Assembly (NCBI GenBank): GCA_022865345.1
Contig: JALHSU010000016.1
Location: 1-36,481 of the forward strand
Reading direction: 5' to 3'
DNA: 36,481 nt
Source: Candidatus Zixiibacteriota bacterium
GTDB taxonomy: Bacteria > Zixibacteria > MSB-5A5 > RBG-16-43-9
Both the position numbers and the translations under genes were made by a program. Within the stretch, counting starts at the first letter, position 1, and every line of letters begins with the position of its first letter. The notes beneath the pieces are model-generated. The model made no database searches and had not been told where the DNA came from. It was given only the letters and a program-made list of their open reading frames with translations. Below are positions 1 to 8,600 of the stretch, piece after piece.

Positions 1-855
1 GAGGATATGACCAATGTCACTATCTATGCTATGAGAGCGAATGGTCTGGCTGTTACTTCCGACTATACTCCTTTCTGGGCAAATGCCGGGAATAACCATG
101 CGTGGAATGCAATAGTTACTCCGGATGGCAAAGCCATTCCTTTTATGGGGGCTGAGGCAAATCCGGGAGAATATCGTCTGGCGAATAAGCTTGCCAAAGT
201 CTATCGCAAGACTTTTGATAAGCAAAAAGATAATCTTGCCTTTCAGGAAAACAAGCAAAAGGAAATGCCAGGCTGGCTTGCGGGTAAAAGTTATAAGGAC
301 GTCACCAAAGATTACGAAGAGGTTTGTGACGTAACGGTCAACTTTAAAAAGGAAATTCCGGATTCAGTTGATATTGCATACCTATGCGTTTTCAACGATG
401 GCGAGTGGCAGCTTATTCACTGGGGAAGGATTAAAAATGGTATAACAGTTTTCACCGACATGGGCAAAGAGATTGCTTACGTTCCAGCGCTTTATCTGAA
501 TGGTAAGATCGCGCCTTACGGCGAGCCTTTTATTCTTCGCTCTGATTGCAGTGTCCAGGAGATTCAGAGCGATGAGAAGAAAACCATATCATTAACTCTA
601 ACCTCCACTACTGCCAGGAAACAAGAAGCTTCAACTGATGGAGTTGCTAAAACTTTTTTTACTCCAGGGAAAGAATACGAGCTTTTCTACTGGAAAGACG
701 GCTGGCAAAAGCTGGGAAGCTCAGTTGCCGGCGACAAGCCTCTGATTTTCGAAAAAGTCCCATCAGGATGTCTTTACTGGCTTGTGCCAAAAGATTCCAA
801 TAAAGAAGAAGAGCGGATTTTTACGATCGAGGATGGAAAGCAGGTGTGGTGGTAG
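1..855 (+). CDS. Transglutaminase-like protein, 5'-truncated by the window edge
   Basis: The frame is open to base 1 (codons GAG GAT, then ATG at 7), so the ATG at 7 is most likely an internal methionine. From memory of Bacteroidetes transglutaminase-like proteins, the run read here as E-D-M-T-N-V-T-I-Y-A-M-R lies just after the catalytic Cys, which would be upstream of the window. Residue 31 counted from that ATG (NNHAWN) is the expected catalytic His, followed by the typical IPFMGAE strand. The C-terminal half is a beta-rich region ending in ERIFTIEDGKQVWW, also typical of the Bacteroidetes proteins. The family contains secreted or periplasmic cysteine-protease-fold proteins; any signal peptide is outside the window. 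Substrate unknown. Family call fairly sure, function not. Confidence 0.75.
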   Translation, partial: EDMTNVTIYAMRANGLAVTSDYTPFWANAGNNHAWNAIVTPDGKAIPFMGAEANPGEYRLANKLAKVYRKTFDKQKDNLAFQENKQKEMPGWLAGKSYKDVTKDYEEVCDVTVNFKKEIPDSVDIAYLCVFNDGEWQLIHWGRIKNGITVFTDMGKEIAYVPALYLNGKIAPYGEPFILRSDCSVQEIQSDEKKTISLTLTSTTARKQEASTDGVAKTFFTPGKEYELFYWKDGWQKLGSSVAGDKPLIFEKVPSGCLYWLVPKDSNKEEERIFTIEDGKQVWW

Positions 856-955
856 TTTCTATGTGTTGCACCCCCAAACGAGTTTGGGGGTGGTACCCGT
901 CTAGGTAAGAAAATTTCTTTTAGGGTAACCCTTCAGGGTTGCCTGTTCGTAGTTC

Positions 956-980
956 GTAGCGTCCGGGTTTATCCCGGACG
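956..980 (+). repeat. REP-like hairpin (GTAG foot)
   Basis: GTAG is followed by CGTCCGGG, a TTTAT loop and CCCGGACG, an 8-bp perfect stem. A copy with a related stem (CGTCCCGC/GCGGGACG) and the same GTAG foot lies at 24323-24347. Confidence 0.7.
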
Positions 981-1036
981 TTTATATTTTCTCGTCCCAC
1001 ATAAAGCGGGACGCCACATAGAACCCCCTGATGAGC

Positions 1037-1093
1037 GGTAGAACAGACATTCTTGTCTGTTCTACACTGTCAGACATGAATATCTGACCTACC
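1037..1093. repeat. REPIN-like two-hairpin element (AACAGACA family)
   Basis: The element opens with GGTAG and closes with CTACC. Inside are a GAACAGACA/TGTCTGTTC hairpin and a second one, GTCAGACAT/ATCTGAC. A longer copy in the same orientation lies at 18708-18805 and an inverted copy at 29588-29678. Confidence 0.75.
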
Positions 1094-1451
1094 AAAGGTC
1101 TGTAGTGGCAATTTCCAGATGGATCCAACTGACATGAATTGCCCCTACATTTGTTTATACAAGGATTAGGGCAGACACGCAGGTCTGCCCCTACCTACGT
1201 AGCTATAATTTTCTTGCTCTTCAATTGACGCGTCTCAAAACAGATAACCGGTAACCCACCTTGCCCTCAAGGTGGGGGCTACTGGTATGATGACAAGAGC
1301 GCGGCACGCCGTGCCCCTACGACAGGAAACAAAGGCTAAAATAATCTTTGATTTTTATGACGACGGTCATAGTTTTTATATTTTGATGGTTTATTTTTAT
1401 TGCTGTCAAAAACGACAATAATTTTTAACTCCTGTTGTTGCTTCTTCCCCC

Positions 1452-1487
1452 ATCCTCGCTGGGTAAACCCCCGGCGGGGATTTTTTT
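1452..1487 (+). terminator. Intrinsic terminator
   Basis: A 12-bp stem, ATCCTCGCTGGG with CCCGGCGGGGAT (two G-T wobbles) around a six-base loop, is followed directly by seven T residues. It is about 600 bases past the transglutaminase stop, so it may end a long 3' UTR or a short separate transcript. Confidence 0.7.
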
Positions 1488-1606
1488 ATGATTGGTCTTT
1501 TTTGGAAAAATAATGTCCCCAGGTTGAGGGCAACCTGGGAATACCTTTTAAATGTCTCTTTTAATTTCTCTGTGGAGGCGATGTCACCTCGCCCTCTTTT
1601 TTTGGC

Positions 1607-1659
1607 TTGACATCACCTGAGGCTGGGTTAAATTATCGTAAAATATGTCGTAATATAAT
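1607..1659 (+). promoter_or_regulatory. Candidate promoter region of the Crp/Fnr gene
   Basis: TTGACA at 1607-1612 is followed after 16 bases by TAAATT (1629-1634). A second, perfect -10 box TATAAT lies at 1654-1659 without a clear -35. Either would give a leader of roughly 60-90 nt before the TTG start at 1729. Confidence 0.45.
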
Positions 1660-1719
1660 AAGAAGTTAGGTCATCTTAAATGCTCAAAAAATTAGAAATA
1701 GTCAGAAGGATTCCTTTTT

Positions 1720-1739
1720 TTTTCAGACTTGTCTGAAAA
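1720..1739. promoter_or_regulatory. Perfect palindrome over the Crp/Fnr start codon (candidate operator or hairpin)
   Basis: TTTTCAGAC, TT, GTCTGAAAA forms perfect 9-base arms around a 2-base centre. It covers the TTG start (1729-1731). Its length and dyad symmetry would suit a dimeric regulator such as the Crp-type protein it precedes, hence autoregulation. As RNA it could also hide the start codon. Function is inferred. Confidence 0.4.
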
Positions 1740-2367
1740 CGAGCTTCTGGAAATCAGTCAGAAATTTTCCGAAAAGGAATTTAAAAAAGGTGAATACCTA
1801 TTCTGGGAGGGTGAGCCTGCTTCTTACCTCTATGTGATCAAATCCGGAAAGGTAAAGGTTCTGAAGCATTCCGCAGGCGGTAAAGAGATTGTGTTAGAAG
1901 TCGTGACCCCGGGTGAAATCTGCGGCGGGGGAACGATTTTTTCCGACATCCAATATGCCTCAGCCAGAGCTGAGGAAAAGTCAAGAGTCTACTCTCTTTC
2001 AAAGAGGGATTTACTTTCCCTGCTCAAAACCCAGGAAGGTTTAGCCCAGGGAGTCATAGGTTTCCTGGGGAGAAAGCTGATGCAAGCCCATGAGATGATG
2101 ATCGGGCTTATCTCCGGAAAGGTGGAGAAAAGGCTGGCTGCGCTTCTGTTGGGACTTTCAGAAAAACACGGCACGCCGTTTCCGGGCGGGATAAAGATCA
2201 ATCTGAAACTTACCCGGCAGGATCTGGCTGATTCTGTGGGAACGACTGTTGAAACTGCAATCCGGGTGATGAGCCGGTTCAAAAAAGAAGGGATCTTAGG
2301 CTCCAGCTCAAAAGAAATTGTCATCAAAGATAAGGGAAGGCTGAAGGAATTGTTAAGAGAGGCTTGA
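1729..2367 (+). CDS. Crp/Fnr-family transcriptional regulator
   Basis: A 212-residue protein of normal family length. Residues about 8-120 form the cyclic-nucleotide-binding-type beta roll (GEYLFWEGEPASYLYVIKSG), followed by the long dimerisation helix. Residues about 159-192 form the winged helix-turn-helix (LTRQDLADSVGTTVETAIRV, then MSRF), with Glu and Arg in the recognition helix. The Fnr-type N-terminal cysteine cluster is absent (one Cys, C65), so it should not carry an Fe-S cluster; its effector is unknown. TTG at 1729 is the only plausible start, because an in-frame TAG lies at 1699-1701 with no ATG between; the purine run AGAAGGA (1704-1710) is rather far upstream. Probably autoregulated through the palindrome at its start. 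Confidence 0.88.
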   Translation: MSENELLEISQKFSEKEFKKGEYLFWEGEPASYLYVIKSGKVKVLKHSAGGKEIVLEVVTPGEICGGGTIFSDIQYASARAEEKSRVYSLSKRDLLSLLKTQEGLAQGVIGFLGRKLMQAHEMMIGLISGKVEKRLAALLLGLSEKHGTPFPGGIKINLKLTRQDLADSVGTTVETAIRVMSRFKKEGILGSSSKEIVIKDKGRLKELLREA

Positions 2368-2415
2368 GAAAAAATTTATCGTCCAATTGTGTTTTCATTC
2401 CAGATAGAATTTTTT

Positions 2416-2443
2416 GTAGGGGCACGGCGCGCCGTGCCCCTAC
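2416..2443. repeat. Perfect 28-bp REP-like palindrome between converging genes
   Basis: GTAGGGGCACGGCG and its exact complement abut with no loop. It sits between the ends of the Crp/Fnr and PAP2 genes. Its edge supplies the TAG stop codon of the minus-strand PAP2 gene (2440-2442). It may act as a bidirectional stem, but there is no U-tract. Confidence 0.75.
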
Positions 2444-3297
2444 ATGGTTCTCCTCTTTGACAACCTGCTGGATAAATATACGCTTGCCACCCCAATCAAA
2501 ATCCCAGCTATGACGTCAGAAAAATAATGATACCTTCCGTAGACCGTGGCTAAGAAAAAAAGCATAATTATCGGGCAGACAAAAGCGAATAGCTTTTTGT
2601 CAAAACGATAGGACAATAATATCATCACTGTTCCGGCTGCGCAGTGGGCAGAGGGGAAGGAACCGCCCTGAAACTGGCCGTTTCCCTCGATATAAAGCAT
2701 GATCTTCCTGAAAATGAATCCCTGCAGTTCTCTTCCGCCATCCAGAACAAACCGAGGGCTGGCCGCAGGGAAAATAAAAAACCCCAGGAAACAAATAGAA
2801 TAAGCAAAAATCAAGGGCAAAAGGAATTGGTCCAGCGCCTGAGGGTCAACTTTGAAGTAAAAATAAATACACAGAAATGGTATCATGGGCAGATAAATGA
2901 AGTAAGCAAACATCAGGATTTCGGTAGCAACTAGTGAAAAGAATCTCTCCAGCCAGAAATTTGGCAGAACACCGAATAGATTCACTTCAAAATTGATAAT
3001 CAAATTATCATACCAGCCCGGATAGAAGATGTGAACCATGCGTCCTGATTCCTTGTAAAGGTAAATAGAGGCTATTAGGGGGAAAATTGCCAGGCAAAAA
3101 TGCAAAATACCGCGGCTTAGTTTTTCTCTCAAGAACGAAAAGGCAATCAAGCCCAAAATGAAAATGAAATTTAAATAGATAAGAGAGGAAAAAGAGAAGT
3201 TGCCCTTGCCAAAAATGAGCAAAATTAGAGTCAGACTTGCCACATAAACCGTTAGGAGCAGGTCAACTGGTCTCAAGGATTCAAAGGTTTTTCTCAT
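2440..3297 (-). CDS. PAP2-superfamily membrane phosphatase
   Basis: A 285-residue polytopic membrane protein with about seven to eight hydrophobic segments. The phosphatase motifs are visible: GSFPSAH (residues 212-218) for motif 2, and YGRYHYFSD (253-261) with R255, H257 and D261 for motif 3. Motif 1 is less clear, possibly around PAASPR (178-182). The pattern resembles the inositolphosphotransferase/Aur1-like PAP2 branch, so it may dephosphorylate or transfer a lipid-linked phosphate at the membrane; the substrate is unknown. Its ATG directly follows the TAA of the CPBP gene (TAAATG), which suggests translational coupling as last gene of a three-gene minus-strand operon. The stop codon lies in a REP-like palindrome, so the C-terminus may have been altered by repeat insertion. 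Confidence 0.85.
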   Translation of the reverse strand: MRKTFESLRPVDLLLTVYVASLTLILLIFGKGNFSFSSLIYLNFIFILGLIAFSFLREKLSRGILHFCLAIFPLIASIYLYKESGRMVHIFYPGWYDNLIINFEVNLFGVLPNFWLERFFSLVATEILMFAYFIYLPMIPFLCIYFYFKVDPQALDQFLLPLIFAYSICFLGFFIFPAASPRFVLDGGRELQGFIFRKIMLYIEGNGQFQGGSFPSAHCAAGTVMILLSYRFDKKLFAFVCPIIMLFFLATVYGRYHYFSDVIAGILIGVASVYLSSRLSKRRTM

Positions 3298-3999
3298 TTA
3301 TAAATAGAGGATAAAAAGATCCATGGCCATTCCGATAAACCAGTGCAGCAGGAAAACATAATAGATAGATTTTCCCCTCAGGGCTAACTTCCCGAACAGT
3401 ATCCCGGCTGCGATGGAGGCTAAAATCTCCCCGTCCGGTTTTCCGATATGCATTAATACGGATGGCAAGGTCTGAATCAGAATGGCATTCCACTCTCCGA
3501 AGATATCTTTCAGCCCGAAAAGAAGGTATCCCCGGAAAAAGAACTCCCAGCTTATATAGTAAAGCCCATACATCAACTCATACAGCAAAACCAATGAAAA
3601 AGCTTTTCCGGCCAGGGCAAAAAGAGGATACTCTGCCTTGAATTGAGGCATCCCGGAAGAGGGGAGAATCATAACCAGTGCAATCAAAGGAAATAAAATC
3701 AGAAAAGAGGTCATCCCGAATTTGGAATCACCCTTTTTAAGACCATAATCTGAGACCTTTTCTTTCAAAACAAATTTTATCAGGATGAAGGGAACCAGTA
3801 TCAGAAGCAAAACCGAGCAGAGGAAAAAATATATATGGGCCGGGAAGCAATTCTTGAAATCTACTCCACAGGCAGTGTGGAAAATAGAAACGAATGATTG
3901 AGGGTAGCCATAGTATTTGAAAATGACCAGAATAATAGAAGCAGATAAAAGGATTATACTCGGCTTCAGCTCAACTTTTCCAAGATTGTGTTTATTCAT
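3298..3999 (-). CDS. CPBP-family intramembrane metalloprotease
   Basis: A 233-residue membrane protein with about six to seven hydrophobic segments. The CPBP (CAAX protease/bacteriocin-processing) motifs are present in order: WEFFFRG with E152 and R156 (a single-Glu form of the usual EExxxR), then H184 in LMHIGKP, then H219 in LLHWFIG. Family members cleave substrates within the membrane, or act in bacteriocin self-immunity; the substrate here is unknown. The start overlaps the stop of the upstream epimerase gene by four bases (ATGA), and the next gene begins right after its own stop, so the three genes are surely co-transcribed. Confidence 0.8.
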   Translation of the reverse strand: MNKHNLGKVELKPSIILLSASIILVIFKYYGYPQSFVSIFHTACGVDFKNCFPAHIYFFLCSVLLLILVPFILIKFVLKEKVSDYGLKKGDSKFGMTSFLILFPLIALVMILPSSGMPQFKAEYPLFALAGKAFSLVLLYELMYGLYYISWEFFFRGYLLFGLKDIFGEWNAILIQTLPSVLMHIGKPDGEILASIAAGILFGKLALRGKSIYYVFLLHWFIGMAMDLFILYL

Positions 4000-5042
4000 T
4001 GTATACTCTGTTTCGCCTGAGGTAAGAGTCTGCGGGGATTTTTGTTAGAGACTGTTTTCTGATTTAGAATCCAGTCACAGGTTATCTTTAATCCTTGTTT
4101 CAGGGGAAGATATTTATACCCCAGTTCTTTTTCCGCTTTTTCAGAAGAATATATCCAGTTCTGCAAAAAAGTATCCACCCAATCCCGGCTGATCATCGGA
4201 TACTTCTTGAAGATATCCGCTTTTTTCTCTTCTATCCAGGCAACAAACCTGGCTATTTTAGGGGGGATACTTATTTGCAGGTGTTTAGTTTCTGTTATCT
4301 CATTCAGCAGAGCGAAGAGATTTTTTAAAGATATATTCTCGCCTCCCAGAAGATACCTTTCCCCGTTTTTCCCCTTTTCCATTGCCAGGATTTGACCCGA
4401 GACCACGTCCTCAACAAAGGCATAATTGGCTATCTCCTTGCCATGATTTAAGATCACCGGAAACTTTCCCTCTACATACTGCTGGGCAATTCTGGTAACT
4501 GAATTGGCTTCGGTCAAAAGCCCAGGACCATACACTCTGGTCGGGTTTACCATCACCAGGTTTAATCCTTTATCAACGAATTTTAAGGCTTCCAGTTCAG
4601 CCGAGTATTTGCTCTTCTCGTACTCGGTGTAAAAGTGGTTTCTTTTCCTCCAGTCTTTTTCGGTGACGATACCATCAGAGCTGGGACCTAAGGTAACGCA
4701 GGAGGAGGTGAAGACCACTTTCTGCACTTTATTCCTTAACGATGCTTCAAAGACGTTTATTGCTCCGGTGACATTGACTTTATAATACTGGTTTTCATCA
4801 AAGCTCCAGTTTCTGGCATAGGCAGCCAGATGGTAAACTTTATCACACCCTTTCATCCCTTCTAAGACCGAATTTTCATCAGTGACGTCACCATAGAAAA
4901 AGTGAATCTTCTCATTTTTCCTCAGACCCGAAATGCTGCTCTGAGAACGGACTAAGAGATGCAGAGCTTCATCTCCTTGAGATAGTCTTTCTATCAACTT
5001 TCTCCCGATAAAACCGGTCCCGCCCGTAATAAAAATAGCCAT
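3996..5042 (-). CDS. NAD(P)-dependent epimerase/dehydratase (extended SDR)
   Basis: A 348-residue extended short-chain dehydrogenase. The Rossmann motif GGTGFIG is at residues 7-13, the active-site Ser/Thr at TSS (112-114), and the YxxxK pair is Y141 and K145. It resembles dihydroflavonol-4-reductase-like and HpnA-like enzymes, which act on NDP-sugars, sterol-like or lipid substrates. First gene of the operon with the CPBP protease and PAP2 phosphatase, so a membrane-lipid or lipid-linked-sugar substrate is plausible but unproven. A Shine-Dalgarno GAGGA lies about 10 bases upstream of the ATG, and a good promoter lies upstream at 5072-5099. Confidence 0.85.
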   Translation of the reverse strand: MAIFITGGTGFIGRKLIERLSQGDEALHLLVRSQSSISGLRKNEKIHFFYGDVTDENSVLEGMKGCDKVYHLAAYARNWSFDENQYYKVNVTGAINVFEASLRNKVQKVVFTSSCVTLGPSSDGIVTEKDWRKRNHFYTEYEKSKYSAELEALKFVDKGLNLVMVNPTRVYGPGLLTEANSVTRIAQQYVEGKFPVILNHGKEIANYAFVEDVVSGQILAMEKGKNGERYLLGGENISLKNLFALLNEITETKHLQISIPPKIARFVAWIEEKKADIFKKYPMISRDWVDTFLQNWIYSSEKAEKELGYKYLPLKQGLKITCDWILNQKTVSNKNPRRLLPQAKQSIQ

Positions 5043-5071
5043 AATTTAAAAGTCCTCAATTACTTGTCGGG

Positions 5072-5099
5072 AAAATAAGCTCAATAATGCTTTTGTCAA
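5072..5099 (-). promoter_or_regulatory. Promoter of the SDR-CPBP-PAP2 operon
   Basis: On the minus strand, TTGACA (5099-5094), a 16-base spacer and TATTTT (5077-5072). The expected start near 5065 leaves a leader of about 23 nt containing a GAGGA ribosome site. Confidence 0.7.
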
Positions 5100-5666
5100 G
5101 GTTTTTTACATTCGGGTGGTCTTATTGCGGCGGATACCTCCTTGGACAGTTTTTCGTAAGGCAACTCTCTAGATACATTCTGGTCTTTAAGGGTTGCTTC
5201 TTTTTGCTTTTCGCAAGGCTGAAGTTATGTAGTAACAGGGCTTGTTGAGCAAAGCGAAATCCCCGTAGGGGGTCCCTGTCCTAACTCTAACGTGGGCAGC
5301 CACAAGGGCTGCTCCTACTTAAATAACAAGGGCGGGCACGCCCTCTTCGGCCTGACTCAGGGTAGTGAGCTTGTCGAACTACAGGTCCGCCCCTACAGTT
5401 CGTATAAAAATTATCTTATCTTTTCTGTTGCTTTTTTTCGGTTATTACATAAAATAGATAAAAGAAGTCGAGATTTTGTAGGGGCGAGGTTACCTCGCCC
5501 CGTAAGTCGAAATGTGGCAGAGGCTTTAGACCTCCACCGAGCCTTAAAGGCTCGGCTACGCGACTCTGTGTCCGTCGGGTCCCCTGACCCGACGGTAATC
5601 CTCTCCTCTACGAGCCGTAAAGCTTTTATCGGCTTGAAAAGGAGAGGGTAATAGGATAGAATAATT
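5100..5666. other. Gene-free, repeat-rich region upstream of dnaE
   Basis: No gene is seen. Palindromes include a GGCAGCC/GGCTGCT hairpin ending in CTAC (about 5294-5318), the GTAG hairpin at 5478-5500, a GAGCCTT/AAGGCTC hairpin near 5539-5554 and a CCGTCGGGT/ACCCGACGG hairpin near 5574-5597. The open frame over 5292-5651 is made of these repeats. A weak promoter-like pair for dnaE, TTGCTT (5428-5433) and TAAAAT (5450-5455) with 16 bases between, lies just before the 5478 hairpin. Confidence 0.6.
5478..5500 (+). repeat. REP-like hairpin (GTAGGGGCGAGG family)
   Basis: GTAG followed by GGGCGAGG, a short loop and CCTCGCCC. Near-identical copies occur at 13779-13801, 15834-15856 and 34759-34781, differing mainly in the loop. 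Confidence 0.75.
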
Positions 5667-8600
5667 ATGAAGCATTCTGATTTTGTTCATCTGCATAACC
5701 ATACCCAGTATAGCCTCTTGGATGGTGCTTGTAAGATAATTGAGCTTCTTGCCCTGGCGAAAGAATTTCGATTGCCTGCCTTGGCTATTACCGACCACGG
5801 CAATATGTTCGGGGCAATAGAGTTTTATAATAAAGCTTTAGACTGCGGAATAAAACCTATAATCGGCTCTGAAGTTTACGTTGCTCCTGAAAGCAGGGAG
5901 AAAAAGGAGCCCCAGCGCGGGGTACCGGATGCAGGTTATCATTTGATACTTCTGGCAAAAAATCTGGCCGGGTATAAAAACCTGATTCAGCTTTCAACCA
6001 TCGGATATCTGGAGGGGTTTTATCATAAGCCCAGGATCGATAAAGAGGTTTTAAGAAAACACAACCAGGGGCTGATCGGGCTTTCCAGTTGTTTAAAAGG
6101 GGAGATACCTTACCTTTTGCTCAACGATAATTACAAGAAAGCAAAAGAAGTGGCTTTAGAATATTATGGAATTTTTGGAGAAGGTAATTTTTACATTGAG
6201 CTGCAAGATCATGGATTGGAGGAGGAGAAGAAAGCTAAAAATTTATTGATTCAGCTTTCCTCAGAGACAAAAATTCCCCTGGTTTGCACTAATGATTGTC
6301 ATTATCTCAAAAGAGAAGATTATTTAGCCCATGATGCACTCCTCTGTATCCAGACCGTGAAAAAGACGGAGGATGCTGACAGGATGAGGTTCGGCACAGA
6401 CCAGCTTTACGTGAAGTCTCCGGAGGAGATGAAGGAGCTTTTCAGCGAGGTTCCTCAAGCTCTGGAAAACACTTTAAAAATCGCTGAGGAGTGTAATTTA
6501 GAGCTGGAGTTTGGCAAAACCTATTTGCCTCATTATCCCCTGCCAGAAGGATATGAGAATTTAAGCTCATATCTGGAGTCCCTGGTTAAGAAAGGGTTTG
6601 AACAGAGGTATACTCACCAGACTGAGGAGTTGAAACAGAGACTGGAAAAAGAGCTGAAGGTTATAGAGCAAATGGGGTTTGCCGGATATTTCCTCATCGT
6701 CAAGGATTTCATTGATTATGCCAAGAACAATAATATTCCGGTTGGACCGGGAAGAGGTTCTGCTGCTGGAAGTTTAGTTTCCTATTGCCTGGGGATAACC
6801 AACATCGACCCGATGAAATATGGTCTTCTGTTTGAGAGATTTCTGAATCCGGAAAGGATCTCACTGCCGGATATCGACATAGATTTCTCTGATCGGGGAA
6901 GGGATAAGATCATCAAATACGTGGTGAATAAATATGGTGAGGAAAACGTTTCCCAGATAATCACCTTTGGAACGATGGCTGCCAGGGCAGTTGTCCGTGA
7001 CGTGGGCAGGGTCTTGGGGATGCCCTATTCAGAGGTGGACAAGATTGCCAAGATGATTCCTATGGAGCCGGATATGACTTTAGAAAGAGGGATGGAGTTA
7101 GAGCCGGAATTAAAAAAAATAGCCACAGAAAATCCTCAAACAGAGAAGTTACTTTCTTATTCAAAAACCTTAGAGGGGCTGACCAGACATGCGTCCACTC
7201 ATGCGGCAGGTGTGGTTATCGCTCCGTCTAAATTGACTGATTTTGTGCCCCTATATAAGAGTAACAAAAACGAAATAACCACCCAATATGATATGAAGGG
7301 GATCGAGAAGATCGGGCTTTTGAAGATGGATTTTCTGGGTCTGCGTACGCTTACGGTGATTGATGATACTCTCAGATTATTAAAGGAGGAGAAGAAAAAA
7401 GACTTAGATATAAATTCGATTGATCTTCGGGACGAGAAGGTGTTTGAGCTATTCTCCAAAGGGGAGACTGTAGGCATCTTCCAGTTTGAAAGCTCCGGGA
7501 TGAGGGATTATCTGCGCAAGCTAAAACCTGAATCCTTGGAGGACCTGACTGCGATGAATGCCTTGTACCGTCCGGGACCTTTAGATAGCTACGTGATCGA
7601 TGATTATATCGATTGTAAAAGAGGTAGAAAAAAGATAGCCTATGAACATCCGCTTCTGGAGCCGATCCTGAAGGAGACTTATGGTGTAATTGTCTACCAG
7701 GAACAGGTCTTGAGGATTGCCAGCGATCTTGCAGGGTATACTCTGGGCAAAGCAGACATCCTTCGCAAGGCTATGGGCAAAAAGCAGGCAGAGGTGATGG
7801 CTGAGCAGAGGGATGAATTCGTTTCCGGGGCAAAGTCCAAAGGGATAAATGAGAAAATATCAGATAAGATCTTCGATTTCATAGCCACTTTCGGCAGGTA
7901 TGGTTTCAATAAAGCCCACAGCGTGGGGTATGCCTATCTGGCTTACCAAACTGCTTATTTAAAAGCTCATTATCCTCTGGAATTTATGTCAGCCACACTT
8001 TCCTCAGAAATAGGGGATACTGACCGCATCGTCGTGCTTATGGATGAATGCAAAAGGATGAAGACCGGATTTTTGCCTCCGGATGTAAATGAAAGCAGCG
8101 GGAATTTCAAAGTAGAAGGGAAGAAGATAAGGTTTGGTTTGGGAGCGATTAAAAACGTAGGTGAGTCGGTCATACAGGTCATGATCTCTGCCAGGGAAAG
8201 GCATGGAAAATTCATATCGATTTTCGATTTCTGCCAGAAGGTGGATGCCAGGAAATTGAACAAAAGAGCTTTGGAGAGCTTTGTTCAAGCAGGAGCTTTT
8301 GATTCCTTGGAAGGACACCGGGCACAGCTTATGGCTTCAGTTGACAACGCTTTAAGTTATGGAGAAACTTTTCAGAAAGAGAAAGCCAACGGTCAGACTT
8401 CCCTTTTCGGCCAGAATACCGTTGATGGTAAATCTGAGATGGAGCCGAAGCTTGCTGAGGTGCCTAAATGGCATATTGCGGAGATTCTTTCTAAAGAAAA
8501 AGAAGTGTTGGGATTTTACGTTTCCGGGCATCCGCTTTCCAGGTTTGAATTAGAGCTAAAATCTTTTGCCAACCAGACTACCCAGAGTTTGGAAGGGGTA

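Larger units (their letters stand above)
856..1728. other. Gene-free, repeat-rich intergenic region
   Basis: No credible coding frame is seen in these 873 bases. The stretch is a succession of short palindromes: 869-892 (CACCCCCAAAC, GA loop, GTTTGGGGGTG), 956-980 (GTAG plus a CGTCCGGG hairpin), the two-hairpin element 1037-1093, a GGGCAGAC/GTCTGCCC hairpin near 1169-1193 ending in CTAC, and a CCCACCTTG/CAAGGTGGG hairpin near 1254-1276. These are followed by an AT-rich tract (about 1330-1440), an intrinsic-terminator-like hairpin (1452-1487) and the promoter region of the Crp/Fnr gene. Confidence 0.7.

Noticed and set aside
2644-2934. Plus-strand frame inside the PAP2 gene
   Set aside because: Shadow of the minus-strand gene, which has clear phosphatase motifs and coupling to its neighbours.
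5292-5651. Open frame of 119 codons upstream of dnaE
   Set aside because: It is composed of REP-like hairpins (for example 5478-5500) and has no protein-like pattern or ribosome site.
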